DNA of 64,000 nucleotides from Xylanibacter brevis ATCC 19188 (GTDB taxonomy: Bacteria; Bacteroidota; Bacteroidia; Bacteroidales; Bacteroidaceae). The position numbers were made by a program, and so were the translations under genes. Under the pieces are notes generated by a model. That model saw nothing but the letters and a program-made list of their open reading frames with translations, made no database searches and was not told the DNA's origin. Shown in pieces: positions 44,370 to 56,063 of this stretch. Location: contig NZ_JHXM01000009.1 in NCBI RefSeq assembly GCF_000621725.1, positions 1 through 64,000 of the forward strand, in the 5' to 3' direction. Position 1 is the first letter of the stretch. Every line of letters begins with the position of its first letter.

Positions 44370-45739
44370 TTAATCCAACCTTGATATTCGAACTGACAGT
44401 CACGATACCTATCGCCCACATGGACATACGTATCCTTAATCTTCTTGACCACCCAGTCATGGAGCTTCTTCTCGCGGCGCTTCTCCATCACCACGTCCTT
44501 CATCACCTGGAAGTCCTCAGTGATGATAGCCTTGTGACCCTCCGTTCTGCTCTTCAACTTGGCAATGGCACAAACCGTCTTACCATTGTTATTGATCATC
44601 ACAAAGGGTTTCGATATCTGTCCCACCTTCAAGGTGTCAACGACCTTAGCCACCTCTGCAGGCAGATCCTGCAACTGGAACTTAGACGTCTGTCCGCGCT
44701 CCGAGCGGTTGGCCATCAGACCCTTATTGTTGCGAGTATCCTTATCATCGGAAATCACGCTAGCACCCTCTTCAAAGGTGAAGAGCCCTGCACGAATATC
44801 CTTTGCAATAGAATCCAAACGGTTGGTAGCCTGCACAATAGCCGAGTCAGAGACGATAGGCTTACGCAAGATATGGCGCACTTTGATTTTCTCGCCGCGC
44901 TTATCTACCAATTGGATGATATGAAAACCGAATTCCGACTCCACAATCTTAGAAACCTTCTTTGGGTCTGTCAGATTGAAAGCCACGGCAGCAAAGGCTG
45001 GGTCGAGCATACCACGACCGGTGTAGTCCAGTTCACCACCATTTCTACGTGAACCGGGGTCCTCTGAATACAGTCTGGCCAGTGTTTGGAAAGAGGTCTC
45101 ACCCTTATTCACACGGTCGGTATATTCGCGAAGCTCATCCTTCACGCGGTTGATCTCCTCTGCAGAGATACGTGGTGTCTGTGTGATAATCTGCACCTCA
45201 ACCTCGGTAGGTACATAGGGAAGACTATCAGAAGGCAGGTCTTTGAAATAGCGTCGCACCTCTGCAGGTGTCACTGCTATCTCTTTCACCAGATGCTCCT
45301 TCATGCGCTGAATCATCATTTGGTCACGAAGGTCGTCGTGCATAGACTGACGGATCTGCGAGATACTCTGCTTCTTATACTCCTCAAGCTTCTCGCGAGA
45401 GCCAATCTGCTGAATCATGTATTCGATGCGCTGCTCAATGGCTGAAGCCACCTCAGCCTCCGTCACCTCGATACTGTCTATTGCAGCCTGGTGAAGAAAC
45501 AACTTCTGAACAGCAATCTGTTCAGGAATAGCACAATCAGGATCTCCCTTCCAGCGCACACCCTCCATGGCAGCCTGCATGCGGGTCACCTCGATATCAC
45601 TCTTCAGGATGGCCTCATCGCCAACAACCCACACAACCTCGTCAACCACGGTTCCGATCGAGTCGTTACCGAGTGTCGAGGCCATCATAGCCATAGGGGT
45701 TACGGCCATCAGTGACAAAAAAAGACGTTTCAGTTTCAT
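44366..45739 (-). CDS. SurA-like periplasmic peptidyl-prolyl isomerase/chaperone
   Basis: The start at 45739 (MKLKRLFLSLMAVTPMAMMA) is chosen because it opens a signal peptide and overlaps the upstream stop as TAATG; a longer frame would enter the upstream gene. The 457-residue product has a SurA-like N-terminal chaperone domain (about 25-170) and two parvulin-type domains (about 175-285 and 285-385), with EDPGSRRNGGELDYTGRG and FGFHIIQLVDKRGEKIKVRH. It would help fold outer-membrane proteins. Second of two adjacent PPIase genes; translationally coupled on both sides. Confidence 0.88.
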   Translation of the reverse strand: MKLKRLFLSLMAVTPMAMMASTLGNDSIGTVVDEVVWVVGDEAILKSDIEVTRMQAAMEGVRWKGDPDCAIPEQIAVQKLFLHQAAIDSIEVTEAEVASAIEQRIEYMIQQIGSREKLEEYKKQSISQIRQSMHDDLRDQMMIQRMKEHLVKEIAVTPAEVRRYFKDLPSDSLPYVPTEVEVQIITQTPRISAEEINRVKDELREYTDRVNKGETSFQTLARLYSEDPGSRRNGGELDYTGRGMLDPAFAAVAFNLTDPKKVSKIVESEFGFHIIQLVDKRGEKIKVRHILRKPIVSDSAIVQATNRLDSIAKDIRAGLFTFEEGASVISDDKDTRNNKGLMANRSERGQTSKFQLQDLPAEVAKVVDTLKVGQISKPFVMINNNGKTVCAIAKLKSRTEGHKAIITEDFQVMKDVVMEKRREKKLHDWVVKKIKDTYVHVGDRYRDCQFEYQGWIK

Positions 45740-47166
45740 TAGTGTTTGTTTACGGTCTTCAGAACTTCCTCGTTCACCTTGAACGTATATTTGCGACGCA
45801 GCTGAGCAATCCACTCTTTCTCCAGCTGTTCCTGATAGTCAGAAACCACCTGTCCGCGCACGTCCTGATAGGTCTCAGGACCCTTCTTCAGAATCTTTCC
45901 ATAGACAGCATCATAAGGATAGTCCTTCACCTTGGTTACCGTGGTATCCTTCTTGAACACCAGACTATCTACCAAGGCGTTATCACCCTTCTTAAAGATA
46001 CCTTTTTCCACACGGATGCGGATCACTGAATCAGCATTGAACGTGGTGCGCAACTTATCGGCCCACTTATCGAAGTCGAGCTTTTTCACGCAGTCCTTAA
46101 CAGCCTTAATATCGGCCACATCCTTCACGTGATAAGCCATACCCTTGTAGCGAGGCTCATCCCATGCGTAGTTCTTCTTATGTTTCTTAAAATAGCGTGC
46201 CAGACCCTCTTCGTCCTTAGCACCCTTATCCCACACATTCATGTTCTTGATCTCATAGAGCAGAAGACCGTCGTGATATTCGCGAATCAGATATTTCAGT
46301 TCCATATCCTTCGCAGCAAACTCGTCGGATTTCTGATCCATCATCTCCTCTTTTGTCAAGCCCTTTGGATTGGCAGCTACCAGTGAGTCAATCTTCTGGC
46401 TGGCAATATTATCGCGCATATTACGCTGTTCCATGAAGCGCAGGATGCTGTTGCGATGATATTCGAAAGGTTCAAATTGTTTGCGTTCCTTCATCAGGAT
46501 GATGTGATAGCCGAAGGGCGATGTTACGATGCCCGACATCTCACCAGGCTGCAGTGCAAAGGCCGCATCCTCATATTCTTTCACCAGTTGTCCGCGCTGA
46601 ACGAAAGGTAACAGTCCGCCCTGACGAGCAGAACCAGGATCCTGCGACACCTTCTTAGCCAGTTCTTCAAAGTCGGCACCAGCCTTCAAGGCCTTATAGA
46701 TAGAGTCTATACGCACCTTGGCAGCATCCCATTCAGCCTGAGGGGCCTGTTGGTTAGCACGAATCAAGATATGAGCAGTACGAATCAGACCGTCAGGTCC
46801 GACGCGCTTGGCTGCATCATCATAAATCTTGTGTGCTTCACGTTCCATATCAGCATCCGTCACCAGCAGAGGTCTGATCTGCTGGTCACGGTACTGACGG
46901 AACTCATCTTTATAAGACTTCAGCGTGTCAATCTTTGCATCAAGAGCGGCAGCAATCTGCAGTTTGTAGTTCACAAACAGATCCACATATTCCTCTACCG
47001 TCTTCTTGTCGATGACACCTTCTGAGTTGTTTTTATTAAAAGAGTACTCAAACTCCGAACGCAACACAGGCTCACCATTGATAGTCATCACAACGGGGTC
47101 GTCGGTTGTCTGAGCAAGTGCAGCAGCGCTCATAAAGCATGCTGCCAAAAGCATTTTTAGTTTCAT
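45739..47166 (-). CDS. Periplasmic parvulin-type peptidyl-prolyl isomerase
   Basis: The 475-residue protein has a signal peptide (MKLKMLLAACFMSAAALAQ), an N-terminal SurA/PpiD-like region (VVMTINGEPVLRSEFEYSFN) and a parvulin domain at about 120-230. That domain shows IRTAHILIRANQQAP, DPGSARQGGLLPFVQRGQ and SPFGYHIILMKERK. A second region of about 240 residues without clear similarity follows; this long form is usual in Bacteroidetes. It catalyses proline isomerisation or acts as a chaperone in the periplasm. It begins 9 bp after guaB and its stop overlaps the next start. Confidence 0.88.
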   Translation of the reverse strand: MKLKMLLAACFMSAAALAQTTDDPVVMTINGEPVLRSEFEYSFNKNNSEGVIDKKTVEEYVDLFVNYKLQIAAALDAKIDTLKSYKDEFRQYRDQQIRPLLVTDADMEREAHKIYDDAAKRVGPDGLIRTAHILIRANQQAPQAEWDAAKVRIDSIYKALKAGADFEELAKKVSQDPGSARQGGLLPFVQRGQLVKEYEDAAFALQPGEMSGIVTSPFGYHIILMKERKQFEPFEYHRNSILRFMEQRNMRDNIASQKIDSLVAANPKGLTKEEMMDQKSDEFAAKDMELKYLIREYHDGLLLYEIKNMNVWDKGAKDEEGLARYFKKHKKNYAWDEPRYKGMAYHVKDVADIKAVKDCVKKLDFDKWADKLRTTFNADSVIRIRVEKGIFKKGDNALVDSLVFKKDTTVTKVKDYPYDAVYGKILKKGPETYQDVRGQVVSDYQEQLEKEWIAQLRRKYTFKVNEEVLKTVNKH

Positions 47167-47175
47167 ATGAGTTTT

Positions 47176-48675
<1,500 letters not shown>

Positions 48676-48786
48676 TTATTGCGTGCAAAGATACTCATTT
48701 TTCCTCACTTAGCAGACATCTTTCACGCATTTTCTCTTATTTATTAATACGATTTAACGCGCATTCCACTCATGGGCAAGCCACGC

Positions 48787-50961
48787 TTAGTTGGCCATAT
48801 CCGAAATGAACTTGATACGCACCAGACGAATCTCGTCCTCGGAGAAATCGCTGCCAAACTCGTCGAAAGCGGCCTCGATATCGTCTTTCTCCTGTTCTGC
48901 GAAATAGTCGTAGATATCGTTGATATCATCTGGATCCATGATGTCGTTGAGGAAATAGTCGATGTTCACCTTGTTGCCACTATACAGCACGATGCCCTCG
49001 AGTTCATCCAGCAACTCGTCAAACTCAATGCCCAATGCATTGGCAATATCGTCGAGTGCAATACGGCGGTCGATATTCTGAAGAATCTTGAGCTTCTTCA
49101 TCGAATCCTTCGGTTTCGTCCTGACGCGCAGGTCCGACTGTCGTTCTATCTCGTTCTCTTCACAGTAGCGCTTGATCAGATCCACGAAAGCCTTGGCATA
49201 GGGCTGTCGGGTCTTTCCATCGCCCACGCCCTGAATGTTCTTCAGTTCATCGAGCGTCACAGGATAGTCGGTAGCCATCTGTTCCAAAGACACATCCTGG
49301 AAGATCACATATGGCGGACGCTCCAGCTTGCGCGACCACTCCTTGCGCAGATCGTGCAGCATGGCGCTCAGCGTGGGATCCAGCGCACTGGTATTACCCT
49401 CAGCATTCATCAGTTCCTCGTCCTCGTTGAACTCATGATCCTCCACCACCATAAAGCGAGAAGGATTCTTCAGGAACTTCTTGCCGGCAGCCGTCACCTT
49501 CAAGAGGCCATAGTTCTCCACCTCTTTCTTCAGATAGCCAGCAATCAAAGCCTGACGTATCACGGGGTTCCATATCTTCGAGTCGAACTCCTCGCCAGCG
49601 CCAAAAGCATCCAGCTCGTGATGCTTATGGGCCACGATCTCGTCGGTGCCGCGACCGCGAATGAAGTCGATGACATAGTCGGCACGGAAGTTTTCCTTGA
49701 CAGCTATCACGGCCTCAAGCACGATACAGAGCTGCTTCTGTGCTTCAATCTTGGTGCCTGGGTGCAGACAGTTATCACAGTTGTGACAGTTGTCCTTGTC
49801 ATACTGTTCGCCGAAATAGTGAAGCAGCATCTTTCTGCGACACACCGATGTCTCGGCATAGGCAGCCGTCTCCTGCAACAGCTGTCGGCCAATGTCCTGC
49901 TCGGCCACAGGCTTTCCCTCCATAAACTTATCCAGCTTCTGCAGGTCCTTATAGCTATAGAAAGCCAGACAGATACCCTCACCGCCGTCGCGTCCGGCAC
50001 GACCGGTCTCTTGGTAATAGCCCTCGAGCGATTTCGGTATGTCGTAGTGGATCACGAAACGCACGTCGGGCTTGTCAATGCCCATTCCAAAGGCGATGGT
50101 GGCCACGATGACATCTATCTTCTCCATCAGGAAGTCGTCCTGCGTCTGCGAGCGCGTGGCTGAGTCGAGACCCGCATGATAGCACTGCGCCTTGATATCA
50201 TTGGCACGCAGCACTTCAGCCAGGTCCTCCACCTTCTTACGCGACAGGCAGTAGATGATGCCACTCTTTCCGGGATGTTGCTTGATAAAACGCACTATAT
50301 CCTTATCGATATCCTTGGTTTTAGGTCTTACTTCATAGTAAAGGTTTGGTCGGTTAAACGAGCTTTTAAACTCATCGGCATCCATGATGCCCAGGTTTTT
50401 CTTGATGTCCGTACGCACCTTGTCTGTGGCAGTAGCCGTCAGAGCAATGATTGGTGCCTTGCCTATCTCGTTGACAATAGGCCGTATGCGCCGATACTCG
50501 GGGCGGAAGTCATGTCCCCATTCCGAAATACAGTGAGCCTCGTCAACAGCATAAAAAGAAATCTTGCACGTCTTCAGAAACTCAACGTTATCTTCTTTCG
50601 TCAGCGACTCGGGGGCCACATAGAGCAATTTCGTCCGCCCGGCCCGGATATCGTTCTTCACCTGATCAACAGCGGCCTTATTCAATGAAGAGTTCAAGAA
50701 ATGGGCGGTTCCCTCGTGTTCGCTCAGGTGCGATATAAAATCCACCTGGTTTTTCATCAGTGCTATCAAAGGCGAGATCACAATGGCCACGCCATCCATC
50801 AACAACGAGGGCAACTGATAGCATAAGGATTTTCCTCCGCCCGTAGGCATCAACACAAACGTATCGCGTCCACTCAACAAGTTCTGAATGATTGCTTCCT
50901 GATCACCCTTGAACGTGTCGAAGCCGAAATATCGTTTTAAGGCATCTGTCAGATTATTCAT
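48787..50961 (-). CDS. recQ: ATP-dependent DNA helicase RecQ
   Basis: The ATG at 50961 is preferred over a TTG four codons upstream. The 724-residue protein has RecQ helicase motifs: LMPTGGGKSLCYQLP (Walker A), YAVDEAHCISEWGHDFRPEY (motif II and aromatic loop), GMGIDKPDVRFVIHYD and YYQETGRAGRDG (motif VI). A zinc-binding region follows (CRRKMLLHYFGE with DNCHNCDNC), then a winged helix, an HRDC domain (about 535-605) and an acidic C-terminal extension of about 110 residues. It unwinds DNA in recombination and fork repair. It starts 8 bp after clpX on the same strand. Confidence 0.96.
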   Translation of the reverse strand: MNNLTDALKRYFGFDTFKGDQEAIIQNLLSGRDTFVLMPTGGGKSLCYQLPSLLMDGVAIVISPLIALMKNQVDFISHLSEHEGTAHFLNSSLNKAAVDQVKNDIRAGRTKLLYVAPESLTKEDNVEFLKTCKISFYAVDEAHCISEWGHDFRPEYRRIRPIVNEIGKAPIIALTATATDKVRTDIKKNLGIMDADEFKSSFNRPNLYYEVRPKTKDIDKDIVRFIKQHPGKSGIIYCLSRKKVEDLAEVLRANDIKAQCYHAGLDSATRSQTQDDFLMEKIDVIVATIAFGMGIDKPDVRFVIHYDIPKSLEGYYQETGRAGRDGGEGICLAFYSYKDLQKLDKFMEGKPVAEQDIGRQLLQETAAYAETSVCRRKMLLHYFGEQYDKDNCHNCDNCLHPGTKIEAQKQLCIVLEAVIAVKENFRADYVIDFIRGRGTDEIVAHKHHELDAFGAGEEFDSKIWNPVIRQALIAGYLKKEVENYGLLKVTAAGKKFLKNPSRFMVVEDHEFNEDEELMNAEGNTSALDPTLSAMLHDLRKEWSRKLERPPYVIFQDVSLEQMATDYPVTLDELKNIQGVGDGKTRQPYAKAFVDLIKRYCEENEIERQSDLRVRTKPKDSMKKLKILQNIDRRIALDDIANALGIEFDELLDELEGIVLYSGNKVNIDYFLNDIMDPDDINDIYDYFAEQEKDDIEAAFDEFGSDFSEDEIRLVRIKFISDMAN

Positions 50962-50969
50962 ATCTTTTA

Positions 50970-52196
50970 TCAAAGGCTATGCGATTTGGCAAGTTGCTGT
51001 TCCACGTATTCGCGTGTCACATTAAATTTCTTAACATCTGCCGAGGGCACTTCAAACATAGCATCCGTCATCACGCCTTCTACGATAGAACGCAGGCCAC
51101 GGGCACCCAGTTTGAATTCAACGGCTTTATCCACGATAAAGTCCAGAGCCTCCTCGTCAAAAGTCAACTCGATACCATCCATCTTAAACAGTTTAATATA
51201 CTGTTTGACGATAGAGTTCTTTGGTTCTACTAGGATTTTTCTCAGCGCATCGCGGTCCAGTGGGTTCAGATAGGTGAGCACTGGCAGACGGCCGATAATC
51301 TCTGGTATCAGACCGAAGGATTTCAAATCCTGTGGCTGCACATAGCGCATCAAGTCGTCCTTATCAATTTTCCTCACATTCTGCACCGAGTTATATCCCA
51401 CGGTGTGTGTGTTCATGCGCTGCGCAATCTTTCGCTCAATGCCGTCGAAGGCGCCACCGCAGATAAACAGGATATTGCGTGTATCCACGTGGATATAGTC
51501 CTGATCAGGATGTTTGCGTCCACCCTTTGGTGGCACGTTGACCATCGTACCCTCCAGCAGCTTCAGCAATCCTTGCTGTACGCCCTCACCGCTCACGTCG
51601 CGTGTAATGCTGGGATTGTCGCTCTTGCGGGCAATCTTGTCGATCTCGTCGATAAACACGATACCGCGCTCGGCCGCACTCACGTCATAGTTGGCCACCT
51701 GCAGCAGTCGGCTCAAGATGCTCTCTACATCCTCGCCCACATAACCGGCTTCAGTCAGCACCGTGGCATCCACAATCGTAAAGGGCACATCCAGCAGACG
51801 GGCAATCGTACGGGCCATCAGTGTCTTACCAGTACCCGTAGAGCCCACCATGATGATGTTCGACTTCTCAATCTCTACGCCGTCATCATCAGCCTTGGGC
51901 TGCTGCAAACGCTTATAATGGTTATATACCGCTACCGAGAGGAAACGCTTCGCCTCGTCCTGACCAATGATATACTGGTCCAGGTAGGCCTTGATCTCTA
52001 CGGGTTTTGGCACAGATCCCTTGGGGGTATATTCGCTTTTCTTACCGTTTGCGCCACCTATGATGCCTGCCTCCTGAATAATCTGGTAGGCCTGTTCCAC
52101 ACAGTGCTCGCAGATATTAACGCCTCCTATACCTGATATCAGCAATCTGGCCTCTTTGTCCGAACGGCCACAGAAATCACACTGTTTCTTCTTCAT
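50970..52196 (-). CDS. clpX: ClpX, ATPase subunit of the ClpXP protease
   Basis: The 408-residue AAA+ unfoldase has the N-terminal zinc domain with [17 protein letters not shown] and ICEHCVEQ, Walker [16 protein letters not shown], Walker [13 protein letters not shown] and a pore loop inside [18 protein letters not shown]. It recognises and unfolds tagged proteins and feeds them to ClpP. Its ATG overlaps the clpP stop by ATGA, so the pair is translationally coupled, and recQ follows after 8 bp. Length is close to E. coli ClpX (424). The ClpP-docking loop reads [15 protein letters not shown] in the usual IGF-loop area, without an obvious IGF. Confidence 0.96.
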   Translation of the reverse strand: MKKKQCDFCGRSDKEARLLISGIGGVNICEHCVEQAYQIIQEAGIIGGANGKKSEYTPKGSVPKPVEIKAYLDQYIIGQDEAKRFLSVAVYNHYKRLQQPKADDDGVEIEKSNIIMVGSTGTGKTLMARTIARLLDVPFTIVDATVLTEAGYVGEDVESILSRLLQVANYDVSAAERGIVFIDEIDKIARKSDNPSITRDVSGEGVQQGLLKLLEGTMVNVPPKGGRKHPDQDYIHVDTRNILFICGGAFDGIERKIAQRMNTHTVGYNSVQNVRKIDKDDLMRYVQPQDLKSFGLIPEIIGRLPVLTYLNPLDRDALRKILVEPKNSIVKQYIKLFKMDGIELTFDEEALDFIVDKAVEFKLGARGLRSIVEGVMTDAMFEVPSADVKKFNVTREYVEQQLAKSHSL

Positions 52197-52855
52197 TTCT
52201 TCACCAATACCTGATCAATCATACCATACTCCTTAGCTTCCTCTGCCGTCATCCAGTAGTTGCGGTCAGAGTCCTTCCACACCTTGTCATAGTCGGTGTG
52301 TGAATGGTCTGCAATGATGGTATAGAGTTCCTTCTTCAGTTTCTGAATCTCGCGGGCCTCAATCTCGATGTCGGAAGCCTGACCCTGCACGCCTCCCAGA
52401 GGCTGGTGGATCATCACACGGCTGTGGGTCAGCGCCGAGCGCTTGCCCTCCTGACCAGCCACCAGCAGCACGGCTGCCATCGAAGCAGCCATACCAGTAC
52501 AGATGGTAGCCACATCACTTGAGATAAACTGCATGGTGTCGTAGATGCCAAGACCTGCATACACACTACCGCCAGGCGAGTTGATATAGATAGAGATATC
52601 CTTACCTGGATCTACTGAGTCCAGATAGAGTAGCTGTGCCTGCAGAGTATTCGCTGTATAGTCGTCAATCTGTGTACCGAGGAAGATAATGCGATCCATC
52701 ATCAGACGCGAGAAGACGTCCATCTGCGTCACGTTCAACTGGCGCTCTTCCAAAATATAAGGATTCAAATACTGGGCTTGTGCCTTCACAACATCATCTA
52801 ATACCTGTCCGTTCAATCCCAAATGCTGGGTTGCATATTTTCTAAAATCATTCAT
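52193..52855 (-). CDS. clpP: ClpP protease subunit
   Basis: The 220-residue protein is the serine protease of ClpXP. The triad is seen as Ser125 in [13 protein letters not shown], His150 in [11 protein letters not shown] and an Asp about 50 residues later in the family position ([20 protein letters not shown]). It has a somewhat long N-terminal part before [10 protein letters not shown], common in Bacteroidetes. Its stop overlaps clpX by ATGA. A TAATTTTG -7 element lies at 52887-52894, and a terminator separates it from tig upstream. Confidence 0.96.
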   Translation of the reverse strand: MNDFRKYATQHLGLNGQVLDDVVKAQAQYLNPYILEERQLNVTQMDVFSRLMMDRIIFLGTQIDDYTANTLQAQLLYLDSVDPGKDISIYINSPGGSVYAGLGIYDTMQFISSDVATICTGMAASMAAVLLVAGQEGKRSALTHSRVMIHQPLGGVQGQASDIEIEAREIQKLKKELYTIIADHSHTDYDKVWKDSDRNYWMTAEEAKEYGMIDQVLVKK

Positions 52856-52900
52856 AGTTTTTCTTATCTTTTGTGCTTTCTTGATACAAAATTACGAAAA

Positions 52901-52929
52901 AAAGTCGAGATGCGATACATCCCGACTTT
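52901..52929 (-). terminator. Terminator between tig and clpP
   Basis: AAAGTCGAGATG (52901-52912) pairs with CATCCCGACTTT (52918-52929), one mismatch, followed by a T-run on the minus strand. It lies 33 bp after the tig stop. Confidence 0.8.
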
Positions 52930-52962
52930 ATTTTTTGGTTAAAGAATTATAATATTCTTTTC

Positions 52963-54321
52963 TTATGCTTCCTGCATCATTTTGTTGAACTCATCGAGTG
53001 TTACCTCTTTCTCGTTCAGCTTCACTGAGCCCTTCAGAGCTGCTGTCAGCTTCACGTCAACGGCACGGTCAACGAAGTTCTCGATATTCTCGCGCTTCTT
53101 CAGCTGCTCGGCAGCATAGTTCTCCAGCACGTCCTCAGGAACGTTGGTCATACCATACTGAGCAAACTGAGCACGGATAGCATCCTTAGCTACGTTCTTC
53201 AGGTCGTCGTCTTCAACCTTGATACCGGCTGCGCTTACCAGCTGCTCCTTGATGAGGTGCCACTTCAGCTCGTCGATAGAAGCCTTGAAGTTCTTCTCTA
53301 CGAACTCAGCGCCCTTGTCCTTGTTGTTGTTCAGCATCACGCGCTTCAGGATCTCCTCGGGGAACTGCAGGTCGCCTACCTTCTTCTCAGCGTGCTTGCG
53401 TACGTCAAGCAGGAACTTGTAGTCGCTGTTAGCCACCAACTGACCCTTCAGGCTGTCGGCGATGCGCTGACGGAAGTCAGCCTCGTCCTTCACACCCTCA
53501 CCGAATACGCGCTCGAAGAGCTTAGCGTCAACAGCTGCAGGCTGGAAGTGGCGGATCTCGGTCACCTGGAAGCTGAAGTCAGCATCCATGTCCTTGATAG
53601 CCTCCTTGTCGGTCTTCAGCAGAGCTGCAACCTCAGCGTCGTTGTCGGGATAAGCCTTCTTAGGATTGAAGACGATGATATCACCGGGTTTGCAACCCTC
53701 GAACTTCTTCTTCTCGTCCTCACCCTTGATGTAGCTGGGCATAATCATGCCACCCTCGGTGGTGATACCACCCTCGAGTGTGTTGCCCTCAGCGTCCAAC
53801 TGGCGCAGGTCGCCCTTCAGGGTGTCGTTGCCGCTCCATTCCTGAGCCTCAACAAACTCACCAGCCTGTGATGCATACATCTGAATCTGATCGTCGATCA
53901 GCTTATCGTCAACCTTGATGGTGTAGAAATCAATCTTATCCTTACCGTTCAGAGCTACTTTAAACTCGGGAGCTACTGCGATATCAAAAACAAACTCGAA
54001 AGGTCCGTCGCCCTCGAGATTCTGAGGCTGCTGCTTCTCCTCGTTGGGGAGGGGCTCACCCAGCATCTGAATTTTATTCTCACGGATGTACTCATAGAGC
54101 TTCTCGCCCAAGATGCGGTTCACCTCGTCAACCTTCACGGCTGTACCATACTGCTTCTTAATCAGTCCCATAGGAACCATACCAGGACGGAAACCAGGCA
54201 CCTGAGCCTTCTTACGGTAGTCCTTCAACTTCTTGTCTACTGCCTCCTGGTAGTCTGCCTTCTCAATGGCGATGGTCATCAAACCATTGATTTTATCGGC
54301 ACTTTCAAACTTAATATTCAT
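52963..54321 (-). CDS. tig: Trigger factor
   Basis: The 452-residue ribosome-bound chaperone shows the N-terminal ribosome-binding domain with the signature-like PGFRPGMVPMGLIKKQYG, a middle domain (about 150-260) where the FKBP-type PPIase fold normally lies, and a long helical C-terminal domain (about 265-452). It protects and isomerises nascent chains. The middle domain is weakly conserved, as in many Bacteroidetes. A TAATTTTG -7 element at 54366-54373 precedes it on the minus strand. It is the first gene of the tig-clpP-clpX-recQ block, though a terminator follows it. Confidence 0.92.
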   Translation of the reverse strand: MNIKFESADKINGLMTIAIEKADYQEAVDKKLKDYRKKAQVPGFRPGMVPMGLIKKQYGTAVKVDEVNRILGEKLYEYIRENKIQMLGEPLPNEEKQQPQNLEGDGPFEFVFDIAVAPEFKVALNGKDKIDFYTIKVDDKLIDDQIQMYASQAGEFVEAQEWSGNDTLKGDLRQLDAEGNTLEGGITTEGGMIMPSYIKGEDEKKKFEGCKPGDIIVFNPKKAYPDNDAEVAALLKTDKEAIKDMDADFSFQVTEIRHFQPAAVDAKLFERVFGEGVKDEADFRQRIADSLKGQLVANSDYKFLLDVRKHAEKKVGDLQFPEEILKRVMLNNNKDKGAEFVEKNFKASIDELKWHLIKEQLVSAAGIKVEDDDLKNVAKDAIRAQFAQYGMTNVPEDVLENYAAEQLKKRENIENFVDRAVDVKLTAALKGSVKLNEKEVTLDEFNKMMQEA

Positions 54322-54428
54322 TGTTTTATATACCTTATTAATTATATACTATCGTTTTGAGCGTGCAAAATTACTCATATTTGGCGTAAAACTATCACGT
54401 TTACGATTTTTTAACGAATGTACGCACC

Positions 54429-55217
54429 TCAATCTTCTTCTGTTTTCATGCGCTCAGCCTCTATCTTCTGGAAGTCTTTCTGGCGCAGCACAAACGATTC
54501 CGTGAGGTAGTTCTTACGCACAATCTCGTTGGCTGCCAGTTCTTCGGGCGTGCCGTGAAACAGGATGCGTCCCTCGAAGAGCAGATAGGCGCGGTCGGTG
54601 ATACACAGGGTGTCTTCCACGTTGTGGTCGGTGATCAGGATGCCGATGTTGCGGTCTTTCAGTTTCCACACGATGAACTGGATATCTTCTACTGCGATGG
54701 GGTCCACGCCGGCAAAGGGCTCGTCGAGCATGATGAACTTGGGTTCGATGGCCAGACAGCGGGCTATCTCGCAACGGCGGCGCTCGCCGCCACTGAGCTG
54801 GTCGCCCAGGTTCTTGCGCACTTTCTGCAGACGGAACTCCTTGATCAGACTCTCCAGCTTCTCCAACTGGTACTCGCGGGGCTTGCCCGTCATCTCCAGC
54901 ACCGACAGGATATTGTCCTCTACTGACATCTTGCGGAACACCGATGCCTCCTGAGCCAGATAGCCGATGCCTGCCTGTGCACGCTTATACACGGGATCCT
55001 TGGTCACTTCATGGTCGCCCAGATAGATATGTCCGTCGTTGGGCACCACCAGACCGGTTGTCATGTAGAACGAGGTGGTCTTTCCGGCACCGTTAGGTCC
55101 CAGCAGGCCCACAATCTCGCCTTGCTTCACGTCGAAGTTCACGCCGTTCACCACGGTGCGCTTGCCATATCTCTTCACCAGTCCTTCAGCTCTGAGGACA
55201 ATGCTTTCTTCTGCCAT
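54429..55217 (-). CDS. lptB: LptB-type ABC transporter ATP-binding protein
   Basis: The start at 55217 ([20 protein letters not shown]) fits the family; a longer frame to 55328 would overlap the divergent gene. The 262-residue ATPase has Walker [17 protein letters not shown], the signature [17 protein letters not shown], Walker [14 protein letters not shown] and the H-loop [11 protein letters not shown]. LptB powers lipopolysaccharide extraction from the inner membrane with LptFG, which are not in this window. A TACCTTTG -7 element lies at 55236-55243, back-to-back with the mlaE-type promoter. Confidence 0.92.
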   Translation of the reverse strand: MAEESIVLRAEGLVKRYGKRTVVNGVNFDVKQGEIVGLLGPNGAGKTTSFYMTTGLVVPNDGHIYLGDHEVTKDPVYKRAQAGIGYLAQEASVFRKMSVEDNILSVLEMTGKPREYQLEKLESLIKEFRLQKVRKNLGDQLSGGERRRCEIARCLAIEPKFIMLDEPFAGVDPIAVEDIQFIVWKLKDRNIGILITDHNVEDTLCITDRAYLLFEGRILFHGTPEELAANEIVRKNYLTESFVLRQKDFQKIEAERMKTEED

Positions 55218-55235
55218 AGTGCTAAAATTTTGATG

Positions 55236-55292
55236 CAAAGGTACGAAATTAAATTCACATTGCTCCAATATTAAATAAAATTTGTATCTTTG
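55236..55292. promoter_or_regulatory. Divergent promoter region of lptB and the mlaE-type gene
   Basis: TACCTTTG on the minus strand (55236-55243) faces lptB; TATCTTTG on the plus strand (55285-55292) faces the permease gene. TTG boxes for both lie between them (55260-55268) with 22-nt spacing, slightly long, and they overlap, so the two promoters may compete. Confidence 0.55.
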
Positions 55293-55316
55293 CACCCAAC
55301 TACAAATATTGAATCG

Positions 55317-56063
55317 ATGATTATTCATTCATATCTGACAACCTTCGGACGCTATCTGATGCTGATGGGACGCACATTCTCCGTTCCCGAGCGTTTCCGC
55401 ATGTTCTGGAAGCAATACGTCAAGGAAATGGAGCAGTTGGGTGTCAACTCCATTGGCATCGTGCTGCTCATCTCGTTCTTCATCGGTGCTGTCATCTGCA
55501 TCCAGATGAAGCTGAACATTGAGAGCCCTTGGATGCCTCGATGGGTAGCGGGATTCACCACGCGCGAAATTATGCTGCTTGAGTTCTCGTCATCCATCAT
55601 GTGTCTGATTCTGGCAGGCAAGGTGGGGTCTAACATTGCCTCGGAGCTGGGCACCATGCGCGTCACCCAGCAGATTGATGCACTCGACATCATGGGCATC
55701 AACTCGGCCAGCTATCTCATTCTCCCAAAGATTCTGGGCATGCTCACCATCATGCCATTCCTGGTCATCTTCTCTTCGGCCATGGGCATCGGTGGTGCTT
55801 ATGGCACAGCCTTCATCGGACATATCATGACACCAGACGACCTGACGTTGGGTCTGCAGCACGACTTCATCCCCTGGTTCCTGTGGATGTCTATCATCAA
55901 GAGCCAGTTCTTTGCCTTCATCATCTCCAGTGTGCCCGCCTACTACGGCTACACCGTGGAGGGAGGTTCGGTGAATGTGGGCAAGGCATCTACCGATGCT
56001 GTTGTCAGCTCGAGCATGCTCATTCTGTTCAGTGATGTATTCTTAACCCAGTTGCTGTCATGA
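55317..56063 (+). CDS. mlaE: MlaE-type ABC transporter permease
   Basis: The start at 55317 ([20 protein letters not shown]) fits the family; an upstream non-ATG start would precede the likely transcription start. The 248-residue membrane protein belongs to the MlaE/YrbE family with about five helices and the conserved core [20 protein letters not shown], then [10 protein letters not shown]. With MlaF it moves phospholipids between the membranes to keep outer-membrane asymmetry. Its stop overlaps the ATPase start by ATGA. An MlaD-type substrate-binding gene, usually next, is absent. Confidence 0.9.
   Translation: MIIHSYLTTFGRYLMLMGRTFSVPERFRMFWKQYVKEMEQLGVNSIGIVLLISFFIGAVICIQMKLNIESPWMPRWVAGFTTREIMLLEFSSSIMCLILAGKVGSNIASELGTMRVTQQIDALDIMGINSASYLILPKILGMLTIMPFLVIFSSAMGIGGAYGTAFIGHIMTPDDLTLGLQHDFIPWFLWMSIIKSQFFAFIISSVPAYYGYTVEGGSVNVGKASTDAVVSSSMLILFSDVFLTQLLS

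Noticed and set aside
45740..45814. Longer N-terminus of the SurA-like protein
   Set aside because: It would overlap the upstream gene by 75 bp and place non-signal residues before a good signal peptide; the TAATG overlap supports 45739.
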